Part shown: piece after piece, positions 52,795-61,424 of the stretch
Numbering within the stretch: position 1 is the stretch's first letter
Layout of the letters: each line of letters starts with the position of its first letter
Source: Pseudomonas kielensis
GTDB taxonomy: Bacteria > Pseudomonadota > Gammaproteobacteria > Pseudomonadales > Pseudomonadaceae
Length of the DNA stretch: 64,000 nucleotides
Direction of reading: 5' to 3'
Assembly: GCF_014236655.1 (NCBI RefSeq)
Contig: NZ_JACMYG010000025.1
Location: forward strand, 24,319 to 88,318
Made by a program: the position numbers and the translations under genes
The notes under the pieces: model-generated
Database searches by the model: none
What the model saw: only the letters and a program-made list of their open reading frames with translations
What the model was told of the DNA's origin: nothing

Positions 52795-52896
52795 GATACT
52801 GACTCCACTCATACGGGATGTGAGTTCAGGTATACACCTATCGCGGCGCGCACGTTCTTTTATAATCCACCGCTTTGCAGATCGACGACCTCTTTG

Positions 52897-53304
52897 ATGC
52901 CCCACACCCAGTACACACAGCTAGATGACGCGCTGTGGCCCTTGATGAACAAGTTCTACCGTCGCCATCAATCATCGATGAAAGCGGTACGGGACGCACA
53001 ATTGTGGGTCGGTAAACGCGATGAGATAGTCGCCGGCCTGTGTTTGCGGCCCATGGCCGAAGGGCTCTGGCTGACGGGACTGCTGGTTGATCCGGCCTGT
53101 CGCGGCCAGGGCGTGGCAGCGGCGCTGATGGCCCACGCGCTGGCAACGGTCACCCAGCCGGTGTGGCTGTTGTGCCACCCGGACCTGCGTGAGTTCTATC
53201 AGGGCAATGGCTTCAGCGCCGGCCCGCAACTGCCCTACGCGCTGGCCGAGCGCCTGCTGCGCTATAGCCGCAGCAAGCCGATGATTGCCATGGGGCGTGG
53301 CTGA
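52897..53304 (+). CDS. GNAT-family N-acetyltransferase
   Basis: 135 residues; acetyl-CoA motif LLVDPACRGQGVAAALMAHAL, then PVWLLCHPDLREFYQGNGF. Start at ATG 52897; a TTG one codon upstream opens the frame. No strong ribosome site. Its stop lies seven bases from the convergent def gene. Substrate unknown. Confidence 0.85.
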   Translation: MPHTQYTQLDDALWPLMNKFYRRHQSSMKAVRDAQLWVGKRDEIVAGLCLRPMAEGLWLTGLLVDPACRGQGVAAALMAHALATVTQPVWLLCHPDLREFYQGNGFSAGPQLPYALAERLLRYSRSKPMIAMGRG

Positions 53305-53310
53305 TCGGGA

Positions 53311-53850
53311 TCACTCGTCCCGCGCTGGGTCGAGCTCGGGGCACATCACGTCGATAAAGCCAAACTTGGTAAAGTCGCTGATCCGCGACGGGTACAGTCG
53401 GCCGATCAGGTGATCACATTCGTGCTGCACCACGCGAGCATGAAACCCCGAGGCAATACGCACGATCGGCTCGCCCTTGGGATCGACGCCCTCATAACGA
53501 ATGTGCTCGTAGCGCTGCACCGCACCCCGCAACCCGGGCACTGACAGACACCCTTCGAAGCCCTCCTCCAGGGTGGGCGCCAGCGGGGTGATCAGCGGGT
53601 TGATCAGGATGGTCTGCGGCACGGCTTCCGCGTCGGGGTAACGCTCGCTGTGTTCAAAGCCGAAGATCACCAGTTGCAGGTCGACGCCAATCTGCGGCGC
53701 GGCCAGGCCGACCCCGCCGACGCTTTCCATGGTCTGGAACATGTCGTCGATCAACTGCCACAGTTCGGGGCTGTCGAACATCTGCGCCGGGACTGGCGGG
53801 GCAATACGCAGCAGGCGCGGATCGCCCATTTTGAGAATTTCACGGATCAT
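53311..53850 (-). CDS. def: Peptide deformylase
   Basis: Iron/zinc enzyme that removes the formyl group from nascent proteins. 179 residues with all three signature motifs: GVGLAAPQIG, EGCLSVPG (metal Cys) and QHECDHLIG (metal His pair and catalytic Glu). It is not beside fmt, so it is probably the second Pseudomonas deformylase. It starts two bases after the yihY stop and is probably co-transcribed with it. Confidence 0.94.
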   Translation of the reverse strand: MIREILKMGDPRLLRIAPPVPAQMFDSPELWQLIDDMFQTMESVGGVGLAAPQIGVDLQLVIFGFEHSERYPDAEAVPQTILINPLITPLAPTLEEGFEGCLSVPGLRGAVQRYEHIRYEGVDPKGEPIVRIASGFHARVVQHECDHLIGRLYPSRISDFTKFGFIDVMCPELDPARDE

Positions 53851-53852
53851 GG

Positions 53853-54803
53853 TCAGGCTTCGTCAGTGGTCGGCTTGAGCGAGTGGTCCCGTCCCAGTCC
53901 CGAAACGTGGTGTTTATGTGCGTGGTCGTGCTCGCCCGGAACCTTTTCGCCGGGGTCCTTGCCTTCACTCGACATGTGTTCGATCACCGCATTCATCTCC
54001 GCTCCCAGCAACAGCACCGCAGCGGAAATATAGAAGTACAGCAACAGCACGATGATCGCGCCGATACTGCCATACATGGCGTTGTAGTTGGCGAAGGTTT
54101 TCACGTAGAAACCAAACCCCAGGGACGCGATGATCCACACCACCACGGCCAGCACCGAGCCTGGGGTGATGAAGCGGAACTCCTGCTTCACGTCCGGCAT
54201 CACGTAGTAGATCAGGGCCACCGCAATCATCAGCAGAATCACGATCACCGGCCAGCGCAAAATGGTCCAGACCGTGACGATGAACTCCTGCATGCCAATC
54301 TGCGAGGCGATCCATTCCATCACCTGCGGGCCCAGCACCATCAGGGCCGCCGCCACCAACAGCATGCCGGCGATTCCGACGGTGTAGAAAATCGACAGCG
54401 GGAAGCGCTTCCAGATCGGCCGGCCTTCGACCACGTCGTAGGCGGCGTTCATCGCGCTCATCATCAGCCGCACGCCAGCCGAGGCGGTCCACAGGGCGAT
54501 GACGATACCCACCGAGAGCAACCCGCCCTTGGATTGCTGCAACTGGTCAATCACCGGGTTCACTTGCTCCAGGGCCTGGGGCGGCAACACCAGTTCCGAT
54601 TGCAGGCGCAACCAGGAGAAGAAGTCCGGCAAGTGCAGGAACCCGATCAGGGCGATCAGGAACAGGATGAAAGGAAACAGCGAGAACAGCATCTGATAGG
54701 CCAGCGCCGAAGCATAGGTCGACATCTCGTCGTCGACGAATTCGGTGACCGTGCGCATCATCACGCGATGCAGGGGCAAGCCTTTCAAATCCGGGAAAAT
54801 CAT
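53853..54803 (-). CDS. YihY/BrkB-family inner-membrane protein
   Basis: 316 residues with about six membrane helices, starting with the cytosolic TEFVDDEMSTYASALAYQMLFSLFPF. The BrkB name comes from an early mis-assigned ribonuclease (rbn); the function is unknown. The C-terminus is hydrophilic and acidic/His-rich (EKVPGEHDHAHKHHVSG), perhaps metal-binding. GGAG precedes the ATG at 54803. Confidence 0.9.
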   Translation of the reverse strand: MIFPDLKGLPLHRVMMRTVTEFVDDEMSTYASALAYQMLFSLFPFILFLIALIGFLHLPDFFSWLRLQSELVLPPQALEQVNPVIDQLQQSKGGLLSVGIVIALWTASAGVRLMMSAMNAAYDVVEGRPIWKRFPLSIFYTVGIAGMLLVAAALMVLGPQVMEWIASQIGMQEFIVTVWTILRWPVIVILLMIAVALIYYVMPDVKQEFRFITPGSVLAVVVWIIASLGFGFYVKTFANYNAMYGSIGAIIVLLLYFYISAAVLLLGAEMNAVIEHMSSEGKDPGEKVPGEHDHAHKHHVSGLGRDHSLKPTTDEA

Positions 54804-54924
54804 AGCGTCTCCTTTCGCCGCAATCAGGTTGTAGTCGGGGGCGACTCAGGGGCCGTTTTCTACAACAAGGTAACCTGTTTGGCGACCTTGAAACAATTTC
54901 CACGCATTGCTTAACCATAGTCGA

Positions 54925-54953
54925 CAAAAAAACGGCCATCCGCGGATGGCCGT
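54925..54953 (-). terminator. Rho-independent terminator after the csbD-like gene
   Basis: Perfect 10-bp stem ACGGCCATCC / GGATGGCCGT with a two-base loop (probably opened further), and a T-run on the minus strand (54925-54931). Confidence 0.88.
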
Positions 54954-54971
54954 CTCCCTGCCTTGCGGCAA

Positions 54972-55163
54972 TCAGGCCTTGTCGATCGTTTTCTTGACCG
55001 CATCCTTGGCATTGCCGAGCGCTTGCTGGGCTTCGCCTTTCTTTTCCTGGATCTTGCCTTCGGTCTGCAGTTTTGGATTGTCGGTGGCTTTACCGACACC
55101 CTGCTTGATGTTGCCGACAGCCTCGTTGGCCAAGCCTTTCACTTTATCGCCCGTACTGCTCAT
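54972..55163 (-). CDS. CsbD-family stress protein
   Basis: 63 residues with the CsbD pattern MSSTGDKVKGLANEAVGNIKQ and repeated polar helical segments, predicted hydrophilic and flexible. CsbD-like proteins are induced under general stress. AGGAG precedes the ATG at 55163. Single-gene unit with its own terminator. No clear alternative-sigma promoter was found. Confidence 0.9.
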   Translation of the reverse strand: MSSTGDKVKGLANEAVGNIKQGVGKATDNPKLQTEGKIQEKKGEAQQALGNAKDAVKKTIDKA

Positions 55164-55362
55164 GGTCTTTCTCCTGTGAACATTCAAAGGTCAGTGTCGT
55201 TACGTAGAGGTTGACCGGCGGGTGTGTGGCGGAGTTTCATTTATTTTCACTGCATCATTTCATCGCCAGATGCAGGTTGGGCTTTATGTTTGTGGGCTTT
55301 GCCGGGAGAATGCGCAACGTATTCAGGCCTTGGCGCTGAACGTCCAATCCCGTAGGAACGTT

Positions 55363-55740
55363 ATGAAACTCGATAAAAAGCAGGCCATTGCCCGCAGAAA
55401 CCAGGAACTGGGTGGTGCCGTGCTTGGCGTCAACAACTGCCACTTCGCCGAACTGAACCGCAACCGCAACATCTGGTGGTTCGATATCCCGGTGGCCCGT
55501 CTGGCCGTTGGTCAGTACGAGTGGATTCACCTGCTGATGCACACCCCGGACACCGACCAGTTGCTGCACCTGAAAGTGCCGACCGTGTTCCTGCGGGAAA
55601 AACTCGAAGGCCTGGTGGTGCGCAACGAAGGCAAGCGCAAGGCAGCCTTGAGCCTGGAGCTGAGCGCCGACAAGGACTCCTTCCTGCAGGACATGCGCCC
55701 GGCCGGCACCCATGTGAATTTTGCGCCGTTCCAGCAGTAA
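55363..55740 (+). CDS. Conserved hypothetical protein
   Basis: 125 residues, soluble, without signal or membrane segment. Motifs such as RNQELGGAVLGVNNCHFAELNRNRNIWWFDIP are distinctive, but I do not recognise a named family. ATG at 55363; the 47 upstream codons are not supported. Followed by a bidirectional terminator. Confidence 0.7.
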   Translation: MKLDKKQAIARRNQELGGAVLGVNNCHFAELNRNRNIWWFDIPVARLAVGQYEWIHLLMHTPDTDQLLHLKVPTVFLREKLEGLVVRNEGKRKAALSLELSADKDSFLQDMRPAGTHVNFAPFQQ

Positions 55741-55752
55741 CGCTTCGCGCAT

Positions 55753-55780
55753 AAAAAACCCCGCATCGGCGGGGTTTTTT
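55753..55780. terminator. Bidirectional terminator between hypothetical gene and fadD1
   Basis: Stem ACCCCGC / GCGGGGT (55758-55764 and 55769-55775) with A-runs and T-runs on both sides. Confidence 0.85.
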
Positions 55781-55785
55781 ATGGG

Positions 55786-57486
55786 TCAGGCGCTGACCTT
55801 CTTCAAACCGAGCTTCTTCAGCTCTTCATCCCGCAGTTCACGACGCAGGATCTTACCGACGTTGGTGGTCGGCAGCGCATCGCGGAACTCGACAGCCTTG
55901 GGCACCTTGTAGCCCGTGACGTTGGCGCGCATGTGCGTCATCACCTGTTCCTTGGTCAAGGTCACGCCCGGTTTGGCGACGATGAAAATCTTGATCGCCT
56001 CGCCCGATTTTTCGTCCGGCACGCCAATGGCCGCGCACTGCAGCACGCCTGGCAGAGTGGCCAGCACGTCTTCCAGTTCGTTCGGGTAGACGTTGAAACC
56101 GGAGACCAGAATCATGTCCTTCTTGCGGTCGACAATGCGCATGTAGCCATCCGGCTGGATCAGCGCGATGTCACCGGTCTTCAACCAGCCTTCGCTGTCG
56201 AGCATTTCATCGGTGGCTTCCTGGCGCTGCCAGTAGCCCTTCATCACCTGTGGCCCCTTCACGCAGAGCTCGCCGATTTCGCCCAGCGGCTGCTCGACGC
56301 CCTCGTCATTGATGACCTTGCACAGGGTCGAAGGCACCGGAATCCCGATGGTGCCGATCTGGATGTTCTGGATCGGGTTGACCGTGGCCACCGGACTGGT
56401 CTCGGTCATGCCGTAACCTTCGCAGATCGGGCAACCGGTGACTTCTTTCCAGCGTTCGGCAGCGGCCAGTTGCAGGGCCATGCCACCCGACAGGGTGATC
56501 TTGAGCGCCGAGAAGTCCAGCTTGCGGAAGGCTTCGTTGTTGCACAGCGCGACAAACAAGGTGTTCAAGCCGACAAACCCGCTGAACTTCCACTTCGACA
56601 GTTCCTTGACCATCGCCGGCAGGTCGCGCGGGTTGCTGATCAGGATGTTGTGGTTGCCGATCAGCATCATTGCCATGCAATGAAAGGTGAAGGCGTAGAT
56701 GTGGTACAGCGGCAGCGGGGTAATCAGGATCTCGCAGCCTTCGTGCAGGTTGGAGCCCATCAGCGCCTTGCACTGCAGCATGTTCGCCACCAGGTTGCGG
56801 TGGGTCAACATCGCGCCCTTGGCCACACCGGTGGTGCCGCCGGTGTACTGCAGTACGGCGACGTCGCTGCTGGCCGGGTTCGCCTCGGTCACCGGTTGCC
56901 CCTGGCCTTTGCTCAGCACGTCATTGAACTTGATGGCCTTGGGCAGGTTGAACGCCGGCACCATCTTCTTCACGTACTTGATCACGCTGTTGATCAACAG
57001 GCGCTTGAGCGGCGGCAGCAAGTCCGCCACTTCGGTGACGATCACATGCTTGACGCCGGTCTTGGGCACCACGGCCTCGGCCAGGTGCGCCATGTTCGCC
57101 AGGCAGACCAGGGCCTTGGCCCCGGAATCGTTGAATTGGTGTTCCATTTCCCGCGCGGTGTACAGCGGGTTGGTGTTGACCACGATCAAGCCGGCGCGGA
57201 TGGCACCAAACACGGCGATCGGGTATTGCAGCAGATTCGGCAACTGTACGGCGATTCGATCACCGGGCTGCAAATCGGTATGCTGTTGCAGGTAAGCGGC
57301 AAATGCCCCGGACAGTTCATATAGCTCACCATAGGTGAGTGTCTTGCCGAGGTTGCTAAAAGCCGGTTTGTTGGCGAAGCGTTGGCAGGATTGTTTCAAC
57401 ACTGCCTGAATATTCGGATACTCGTCTGGATTGATATCGGCAGCAATCCCAGCTGGGTACTTATCCTTCCAAAAGTCTTCGATCAT
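55786..57486 (-). CDS. fadD1: Long-chain fatty acid-CoA ligase FadD1
   Basis: Activates fatty acids to acyl-CoA for beta-oxidation. 566 residues of the ANL superfamily: P-loop-like YTGGTTGVAKGA, the adenylate motif GYGMTETSP and the C-terminal GKILRREL lysine region. Its own 330-base upstream region separates it from fadD2; the tandem pair resembles fadD1/fadD2 of P. aeruginosa. Terminated by a bidirectional hairpin. Confidence 0.94.
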   Translation of the reverse strand: MIEDFWKDKYPAGIAADINPDEYPNIQAVLKQSCQRFANKPAFSNLGKTLTYGELYELSGAFAAYLQQHTDLQPGDRIAVQLPNLLQYPIAVFGAIRAGLIVVNTNPLYTAREMEHQFNDSGAKALVCLANMAHLAEAVVPKTGVKHVIVTEVADLLPPLKRLLINSVIKYVKKMVPAFNLPKAIKFNDVLSKGQGQPVTEANPASSDVAVLQYTGGTTGVAKGAMLTHRNLVANMLQCKALMGSNLHEGCEILITPLPLYHIYAFTFHCMAMMLIGNHNILISNPRDLPAMVKELSKWKFSGFVGLNTLFVALCNNEAFRKLDFSALKITLSGGMALQLAAAERWKEVTGCPICEGYGMTETSPVATVNPIQNIQIGTIGIPVPSTLCKVINDEGVEQPLGEIGELCVKGPQVMKGYWQRQEATDEMLDSEGWLKTGDIALIQPDGYMRIVDRKKDMILVSGFNVYPNELEDVLATLPGVLQCAAIGVPDEKSGEAIKIFIVAKPGVTLTKEQVMTHMRANVTGYKVPKAVEFRDALPTTNVGKILRRELRDEELKKLGLKKVSA

Positions 57487-57629
57487 GGAAGCCCACTCCT
57501 CAGCAACGCGAATTCTTCACCGCATTTGATGCGATTATTATTGGTGTGTGTTTTTGGTGAATCTGGCTTTTACTCAAGGCCGAGAAGTCACAAAGCGCGC
57601 CGAGAGTAGCAGCTTTGCCAAGGGCCTAC

Positions 57630-57650
57630 TAGAGCCAAACGAAGGCTCTA
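57630..57650. promoter_or_regulatory. Inverted repeat upstream of fadD1
   Basis: Perfect 7-base arms TAGAGCC and GGCTCTA around AAACGAA. There is no T-run on either strand, so it is unlikely to be a terminator. The protein that binds it is unknown. Confidence 0.35.
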
Positions 57651-57761
57651 CGGTCACGATTATGACTCAAGACCAATCAATGGTCATTTTTAGAGTAAAA
57701 ATTCTATACCCCGTGAAAGCCCCGTATTACAGGGCTCCGCACGCTTCGAAAGGGACAAAAA

Positions 57762-57796
57762 AAAGGAGCGCCCCAACTCGGGCGCCCCTTTTTGCT
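57762..57796 (-). terminator. Probable terminator after fadD2
   Basis: Nearly perfect GC-rich stem (AGGAGCGCCC against GGGCGCCCCT, one mismatch) with A-run on the plus side (57757-57764), giving T on the minus strand. Confidence 0.75.
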
Positions 57797-57816
57797 GCTG
57801 CGTCACTAACAATTCA

Positions 57817-59505
57817 TTACGCGATATCGCGCAGCTCCCGACGCAGGATCTTGCCCACGGGTGTCATCGGCAACGAGTCTCGCAGCACGATGTGCTTGGG
57901 CACCTTGTAGGCGGTGAAGTTCTCTTTGCAATAAGCCTTGAGCTCTTCCAGGCTGACCCCGGCTTCACGCGCCACTACAAACAGCTTCACCGCTTCCCCG
58001 GAACGCTCGTCCGGCACGCCGATCACTGCGCAATTGGCAACTTTGGGGTGGGCCATGACCACGTCTTCGATCTCGTTGGGGTACACGTTGAAACCCGAGA
58101 CGATGATCATGTCTTTCTTGCGATCGACGATGCGCACAAAACCATCCGGATCAATCACCGCAATGTCGCCAGACTTGAACCAACCCTCGGCATCCAGCAC
58201 CTCGGCGGTGGCTTCGGCTTTCTGCCAGTAGCCCTTCATGATCTGCGGGCCCTTGATGCACAGCTCGCCGCGCTCACCCATGGCTTGCTCGACACCCTCG
58301 TCGTTGATCACCTTCAGCGTGGTGCCCGGTACCGGCATGCCCACGGTGCCGATGCGCGACAGGTCGCCATAGGGGTTGGTGCAGGCCACCGGCGACGTCT
58401 CGGTCAGGCCGTAGCCTTCGGTGATCCGGCAACCGGTGAGCTTTTCCCAGCGCTCGGCGGTGGCCTTGACCAGTGCCGTGCCGCCGGAGTTGGTCAGCTT
58501 CAGGCTGGAGAAATCCAGGGTCTTGAAGTCCGGGTGATCCATCAACGCGACGAACAGGGTGTTGAGCCCCAGCAAGGCCGAGAAGCGCCAGTTCTTCAGT
58601 TCCTTGATAAAGCCGGCGATGTCCCGTGGGTTGGTGATCAGCACGTTATGGTTACCGGTGACCATCATGCACATGCAGTTCGCTGTGAAGGCATAGATGT
58701 GGTACAGCGGCAGCGGCGCGATCATCACTTCCTGACCTTCGCGCAACAACGGTTGTCCGTCGCGACCGAACTGGCCCAGGCAGGCACGGGCCTGCTGCAT
58801 GTTGGCGACCAGGTTGCCGTGGGTCAGCATCGCGCCCTTGGCCAGGCCCGTGGTGCCGCCGGTGTATTGCAGCACCGCGACGTCATCGAGGCCGACCTTG
58901 AGCGGCTTGATGCTCTGCCCGCGGCCCATGCGCAAGGCACTTTTGAAGGAGATCGCCTGGGGCAGCTTATAGGCCGGGACCATCTTCTTGACCTTGTCCA
59001 CCAGGGTATTGACCAGCCAGCCCTTGGCGGTGGGCATCAGGTCGCCCATCTTCGCTTCGATCAGGTACTGGATCTCGGTGTCGGGCAGCACCTCCTGGAC
59101 TTTCTGCCCGAACATGTTCAGGTACACCAGCGCCCGGGCACCGGAGTCCTTGAACTGGTGGCGCATCTCGCGCGCGGTATACAGCGGGTTGGTGTTGACC
59201 ACGATCAGGCCGGCGCGCAAGGCACCAAACACAGCAATCGGGTAATGCAGGACGTTGGGCATCTGCACCGCGATGCGATCGCCGGGCACCAGGTCAGTCT
59301 GGCTCTGCAGGAAGCCGGCGAACGCCGCACTGTAGCGTTCGAGGTCAGCGTAGGTCAGGGTCACGCCCATGTTGCTGAACGCGGGACGGTCGGCGAATTT
59401 CTTGCAGGAACGTTCGAACACCTCGATCACCGACTGATAGGCACCCAGATCAATATCATTGGGTACGCCGGCCGGGCGTTTATCATTCCAGAAATCAGCT
59501 TGCAT
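57817..59505 (-). CDS. fadD2: Long-chain fatty acid-CoA ligase FadD2
   Basis: 562 residues with the same ANL motifs as FadD1 (YTGGTTGLAKGA; GYGLTETSP; GKILRREL). Paralogue of the downstream gene; in P. aeruginosa the two proteins differ in chain-length preference. Divergent from the hydrolase/phaJ1 pair, an arrangement also found in P. aeruginosa (PA3299-PA3302). Confidence 0.94.
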   Translation of the reverse strand: MQADFWNDKRPAGVPNDIDLGAYQSVIEVFERSCKKFADRPAFSNMGVTLTYADLERYSAAFAGFLQSQTDLVPGDRIAVQMPNVLHYPIAVFGALRAGLIVVNTNPLYTAREMRHQFKDSGARALVYLNMFGQKVQEVLPDTEIQYLIEAKMGDLMPTAKGWLVNTLVDKVKKMVPAYKLPQAISFKSALRMGRGQSIKPLKVGLDDVAVLQYTGGTTGLAKGAMLTHGNLVANMQQARACLGQFGRDGQPLLREGQEVMIAPLPLYHIYAFTANCMCMMVTGNHNVLITNPRDIAGFIKELKNWRFSALLGLNTLFVALMDHPDFKTLDFSSLKLTNSGGTALVKATAERWEKLTGCRITEGYGLTETSPVACTNPYGDLSRIGTVGMPVPGTTLKVINDEGVEQAMGERGELCIKGPQIMKGYWQKAEATAEVLDAEGWFKSGDIAVIDPDGFVRIVDRKKDMIIVSGFNVYPNEIEDVVMAHPKVANCAVIGVPDERSGEAVKLFVVAREAGVSLEELKAYCKENFTAYKVPKHIVLRDSLPMTPVGKILRRELRDIA

Positions 59506-59702
59506 TATTATTGTCCTCTATACCTGAGCCAATCCGGGCCGCCTGAGCGGAGCTTCTGGGACACTAGCAGTTATGGCGAATCAGGCAAATATCAGCACCA
59601 GCGTCATTGATCGCGTGAATCTTGCTGCCAAGGGCTTTGCGCATTCCCCGTCCCCGGGTGGTTGCGCTATACAATGCAGCGACCCCGTGCAAAGGAATCG
59701 CC

Positions 59703-60647
59703 ATGATCCACGATACGTTCTGGTTGACCGCGAACGACCACAGCCAACTGTTCGTCAACCAGTGGTTGCCGGAAGGTACGCTCAAGGCGGTGATCCTGGT
59801 GTCCCACGGGATGGCGGAACATAGCGCACGCTACGCACGCCTGGCCGAACAATTGTGTAACCAGGGGTACGGCGTCTACGCCCTGGACCAGCGCGGCCAC
59901 GGCCAGACCGCCACCCACGGGGTCCTGGGGCACTACGCCGACGACGATGGCTGGTGCAAAGTGGTGGGCGACCTGGCCAGCCTCAACCAGCACATCGGCC
60001 AACAGCACCCTGGCCTGCCCATTGTGCTGCTGGGCCACAGCATGGGCAGCTACATCGCCCAGGCGTACCTGCTGCACCACAGCGCCAGCCTGCATGGCGC
60101 GGTCCTCAGCGGCTCGAATTTCCAACCGGTGGCGCTGTACCGCGCAGCACGCCTGATCGCCCGCTTCGAACGCTGGCGCCAGGGCCCGACCGGGCGCAGT
60201 GCGTTGCTGGAATGGTTGACCTTCGGCTCGTTCAACAAGGCGTTCAAGCCCAATCGCACCACCTTCGACTGGCTCAGCCGCGACCCCGATGAAGTCGACA
60301 AATATGCCCACGACCCGCTCTGCGGCTTTCGCTGCACCAATCAGCTGTGGATCGACATGCTGGGCGGCTTGCAGCAAATCAGCAAAGCGTCCAATCTCGC
60401 CCAGATCGATCCGGGCCTGCCATTGTTGGTGATCGGCGGCGAATGTGATCCGGTGAGTGAGGGCAAGCGTCTCACCTCTTTGGCCGAGGCCCTGCGCCGC
60501 GCCGGCAGCCAGTGCCTGGAACTGAAGATCTACCCCCAGGCCCGGCACGAACTGTTCAATGAGAGCAACCGCGATAAAGTGACTGCGGACCTGCTCACCT
60601 GGCTGGCCGGGGCCTTGAGCCATCGCCGGCCGACCAGGACCGAATGA
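59703..60647 (+). CDS. Alpha/beta hydrolase (lysophospholipase-like)
   Basis: 314 residues; the nucleophile elbow GHSMGS, acidic residue in ECDPVSEG and catalytic His in ARHELFNE are all present. It resembles monoacylglycerol lipases/PldB (SHGMAEHSARYARLAE; DQRGHG). It probably releases fatty acids for the adjacent FadD enzymes. ATG at 59703; the upstream 27 codons are not supported. Confidence 0.9.
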   Translation: MIHDTFWLTANDHSQLFVNQWLPEGTLKAVILVSHGMAEHSARYARLAEQLCNQGYGVYALDQRGHGQTATHGVLGHYADDDGWCKVVGDLASLNQHIGQQHPGLPIVLLGHSMGSYIAQAYLLHHSASLHGAVLSGSNFQPVALYRAARLIARFERWRQGPTGRSALLEWLTFGSFNKAFKPNRTTFDWLSRDPDEVDKYAHDPLCGFRCTNQLWIDMLGGLQQISKASNLAQIDPGLPLLVIGGECDPVSEGKRLTSLAEALRRAGSQCLELKIYPQARHELFNESNRDKVTADLLTWLAGALSHRRPTRTE

Positions 60648-60691
60648 CCTTCGGTATTTTTTCACTTAACTCGTCACAGGATCCAAGACAC

Positions 60692-61162
60692 ATGACCCAG
60701 GTTACCAACACGCCGTACGAAGCCCTCGAAGTCGGCCAGACCGCCAGCTACAGCAAGACCGTGGAAGAGCGCGACATCCAGCTGTTCGCGGCGATGTCCG
60801 GTGACCACAACCCGGTGCACCTGGACCCTGAATTCGCGGCCGCCAGCATGTTCAAGGAACGCATCGCCCACGGCATGTTCAGTGGTGCGCTGATCAGCGC
60901 CGCGGTGGCCTGCGAGCTGCCTGGGCCGGGCACCATCTACCTCGGTCAACAAATGAGCTTCCAGAAGCCGGTGAAGATCGGCGACACCCTGACCGTGCGC
61001 CTGGAAATCCTCGAAAAACTGCCCAAGTTCCGCGTGCGTATCGCCACTCGTGTGTTCAACCAGCGCGATGAACTGGTGGTAGACGGCGAGGCCGAAATCC
61101 TCGCCCCGCGCAAGCAGCAGACCGTGACCCTGCCGACCCTGCCTGCTATCAGCATCGGCTGA
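60692..61162 (+). CDS. phaJ1: (R)-specific enoyl-CoA hydratase, MaoC family (PhaJ1-like)
   Basis: 156 residues, the length of P. aeruginosa PhaJ1. Hot-dog fold with the hydratase-2 motif MSGDHNPVHLDPEFA carrying catalytic Asp and His. Converts trans-2-enoyl-CoA to (R)-3-hydroxyacyl-CoA, a precursor of medium-chain polyhydroxyalkanoates. It follows the hydrolase by 44 bases, in the same orientation. Confidence 0.92.
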   Translation: MTQVTNTPYEALEVGQTASYSKTVEERDIQLFAAMSGDHNPVHLDPEFAAASMFKERIAHGMFSGALISAAVACELPGPGTIYLGQQMSFQKPVKIGDTLTVRLEILEKLPKFRVRIATRVFNQRDELVVDGEAEILAPRKQQTVTLPTLPAISIG

Positions 61163-61231
61163 TGTCCCGTCGCACCCAACGCTGACACCCACAACGGTGT
61201 CCGCGTGACGGAGATCCGCGACCCCAGGAGA

Positions 61232-61266
61232 AATCCGCAGCCCGATAAGGCCTGCGGATTTTTTTT
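61232..61266 (+). terminator. Rho-independent terminator after phaJ1
   Basis: Perfect 9-bp stem AATCCGCAG / CTGCGGATT followed by a run of T, 69 bases past the stop. Confidence 0.9.
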
Positions 61267-61424
61267 GTCCATGACAGTCACGTCCGACAGCCCATGACAC
61301 TGACTCATGTAGGAGCGCTCTGGATTGTCAGCGCCCTATTGAGGTACCAAATCCCGCCTGCATAGAGTGGCGCCCACCGCGAACGCCCCACCTGAAACAG
61401 CGTTTGCCGCTCTCAGGAGTCCCC

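Larger units (their letters stand above)
57487..57816 (-). other. Intergenic region between fadD2 and fadD1
   Basis: 330 bases. The part near fadD2 holds a terminator-like stem (57762-57796). The part near fadD1 holds the promoter of fadD1 and a perfect inverted repeat TAGAGCC / GGCTCTA (57630-57650), possibly an operator. No ORF was seen. Confidence 0.6.

Noticed and set aside
57892..59610. 572-codon plus-strand frame (and a similar one at 55933-57324)
   Set aside because: Antisense of the fadD genes; His/Gln/Arg-rich shadow without domains.
61308..61335. TGTAGGAGCG fragment resembling half of a REP element
   Set aside because: Only about 10 bases match and the palindromic half is missing.
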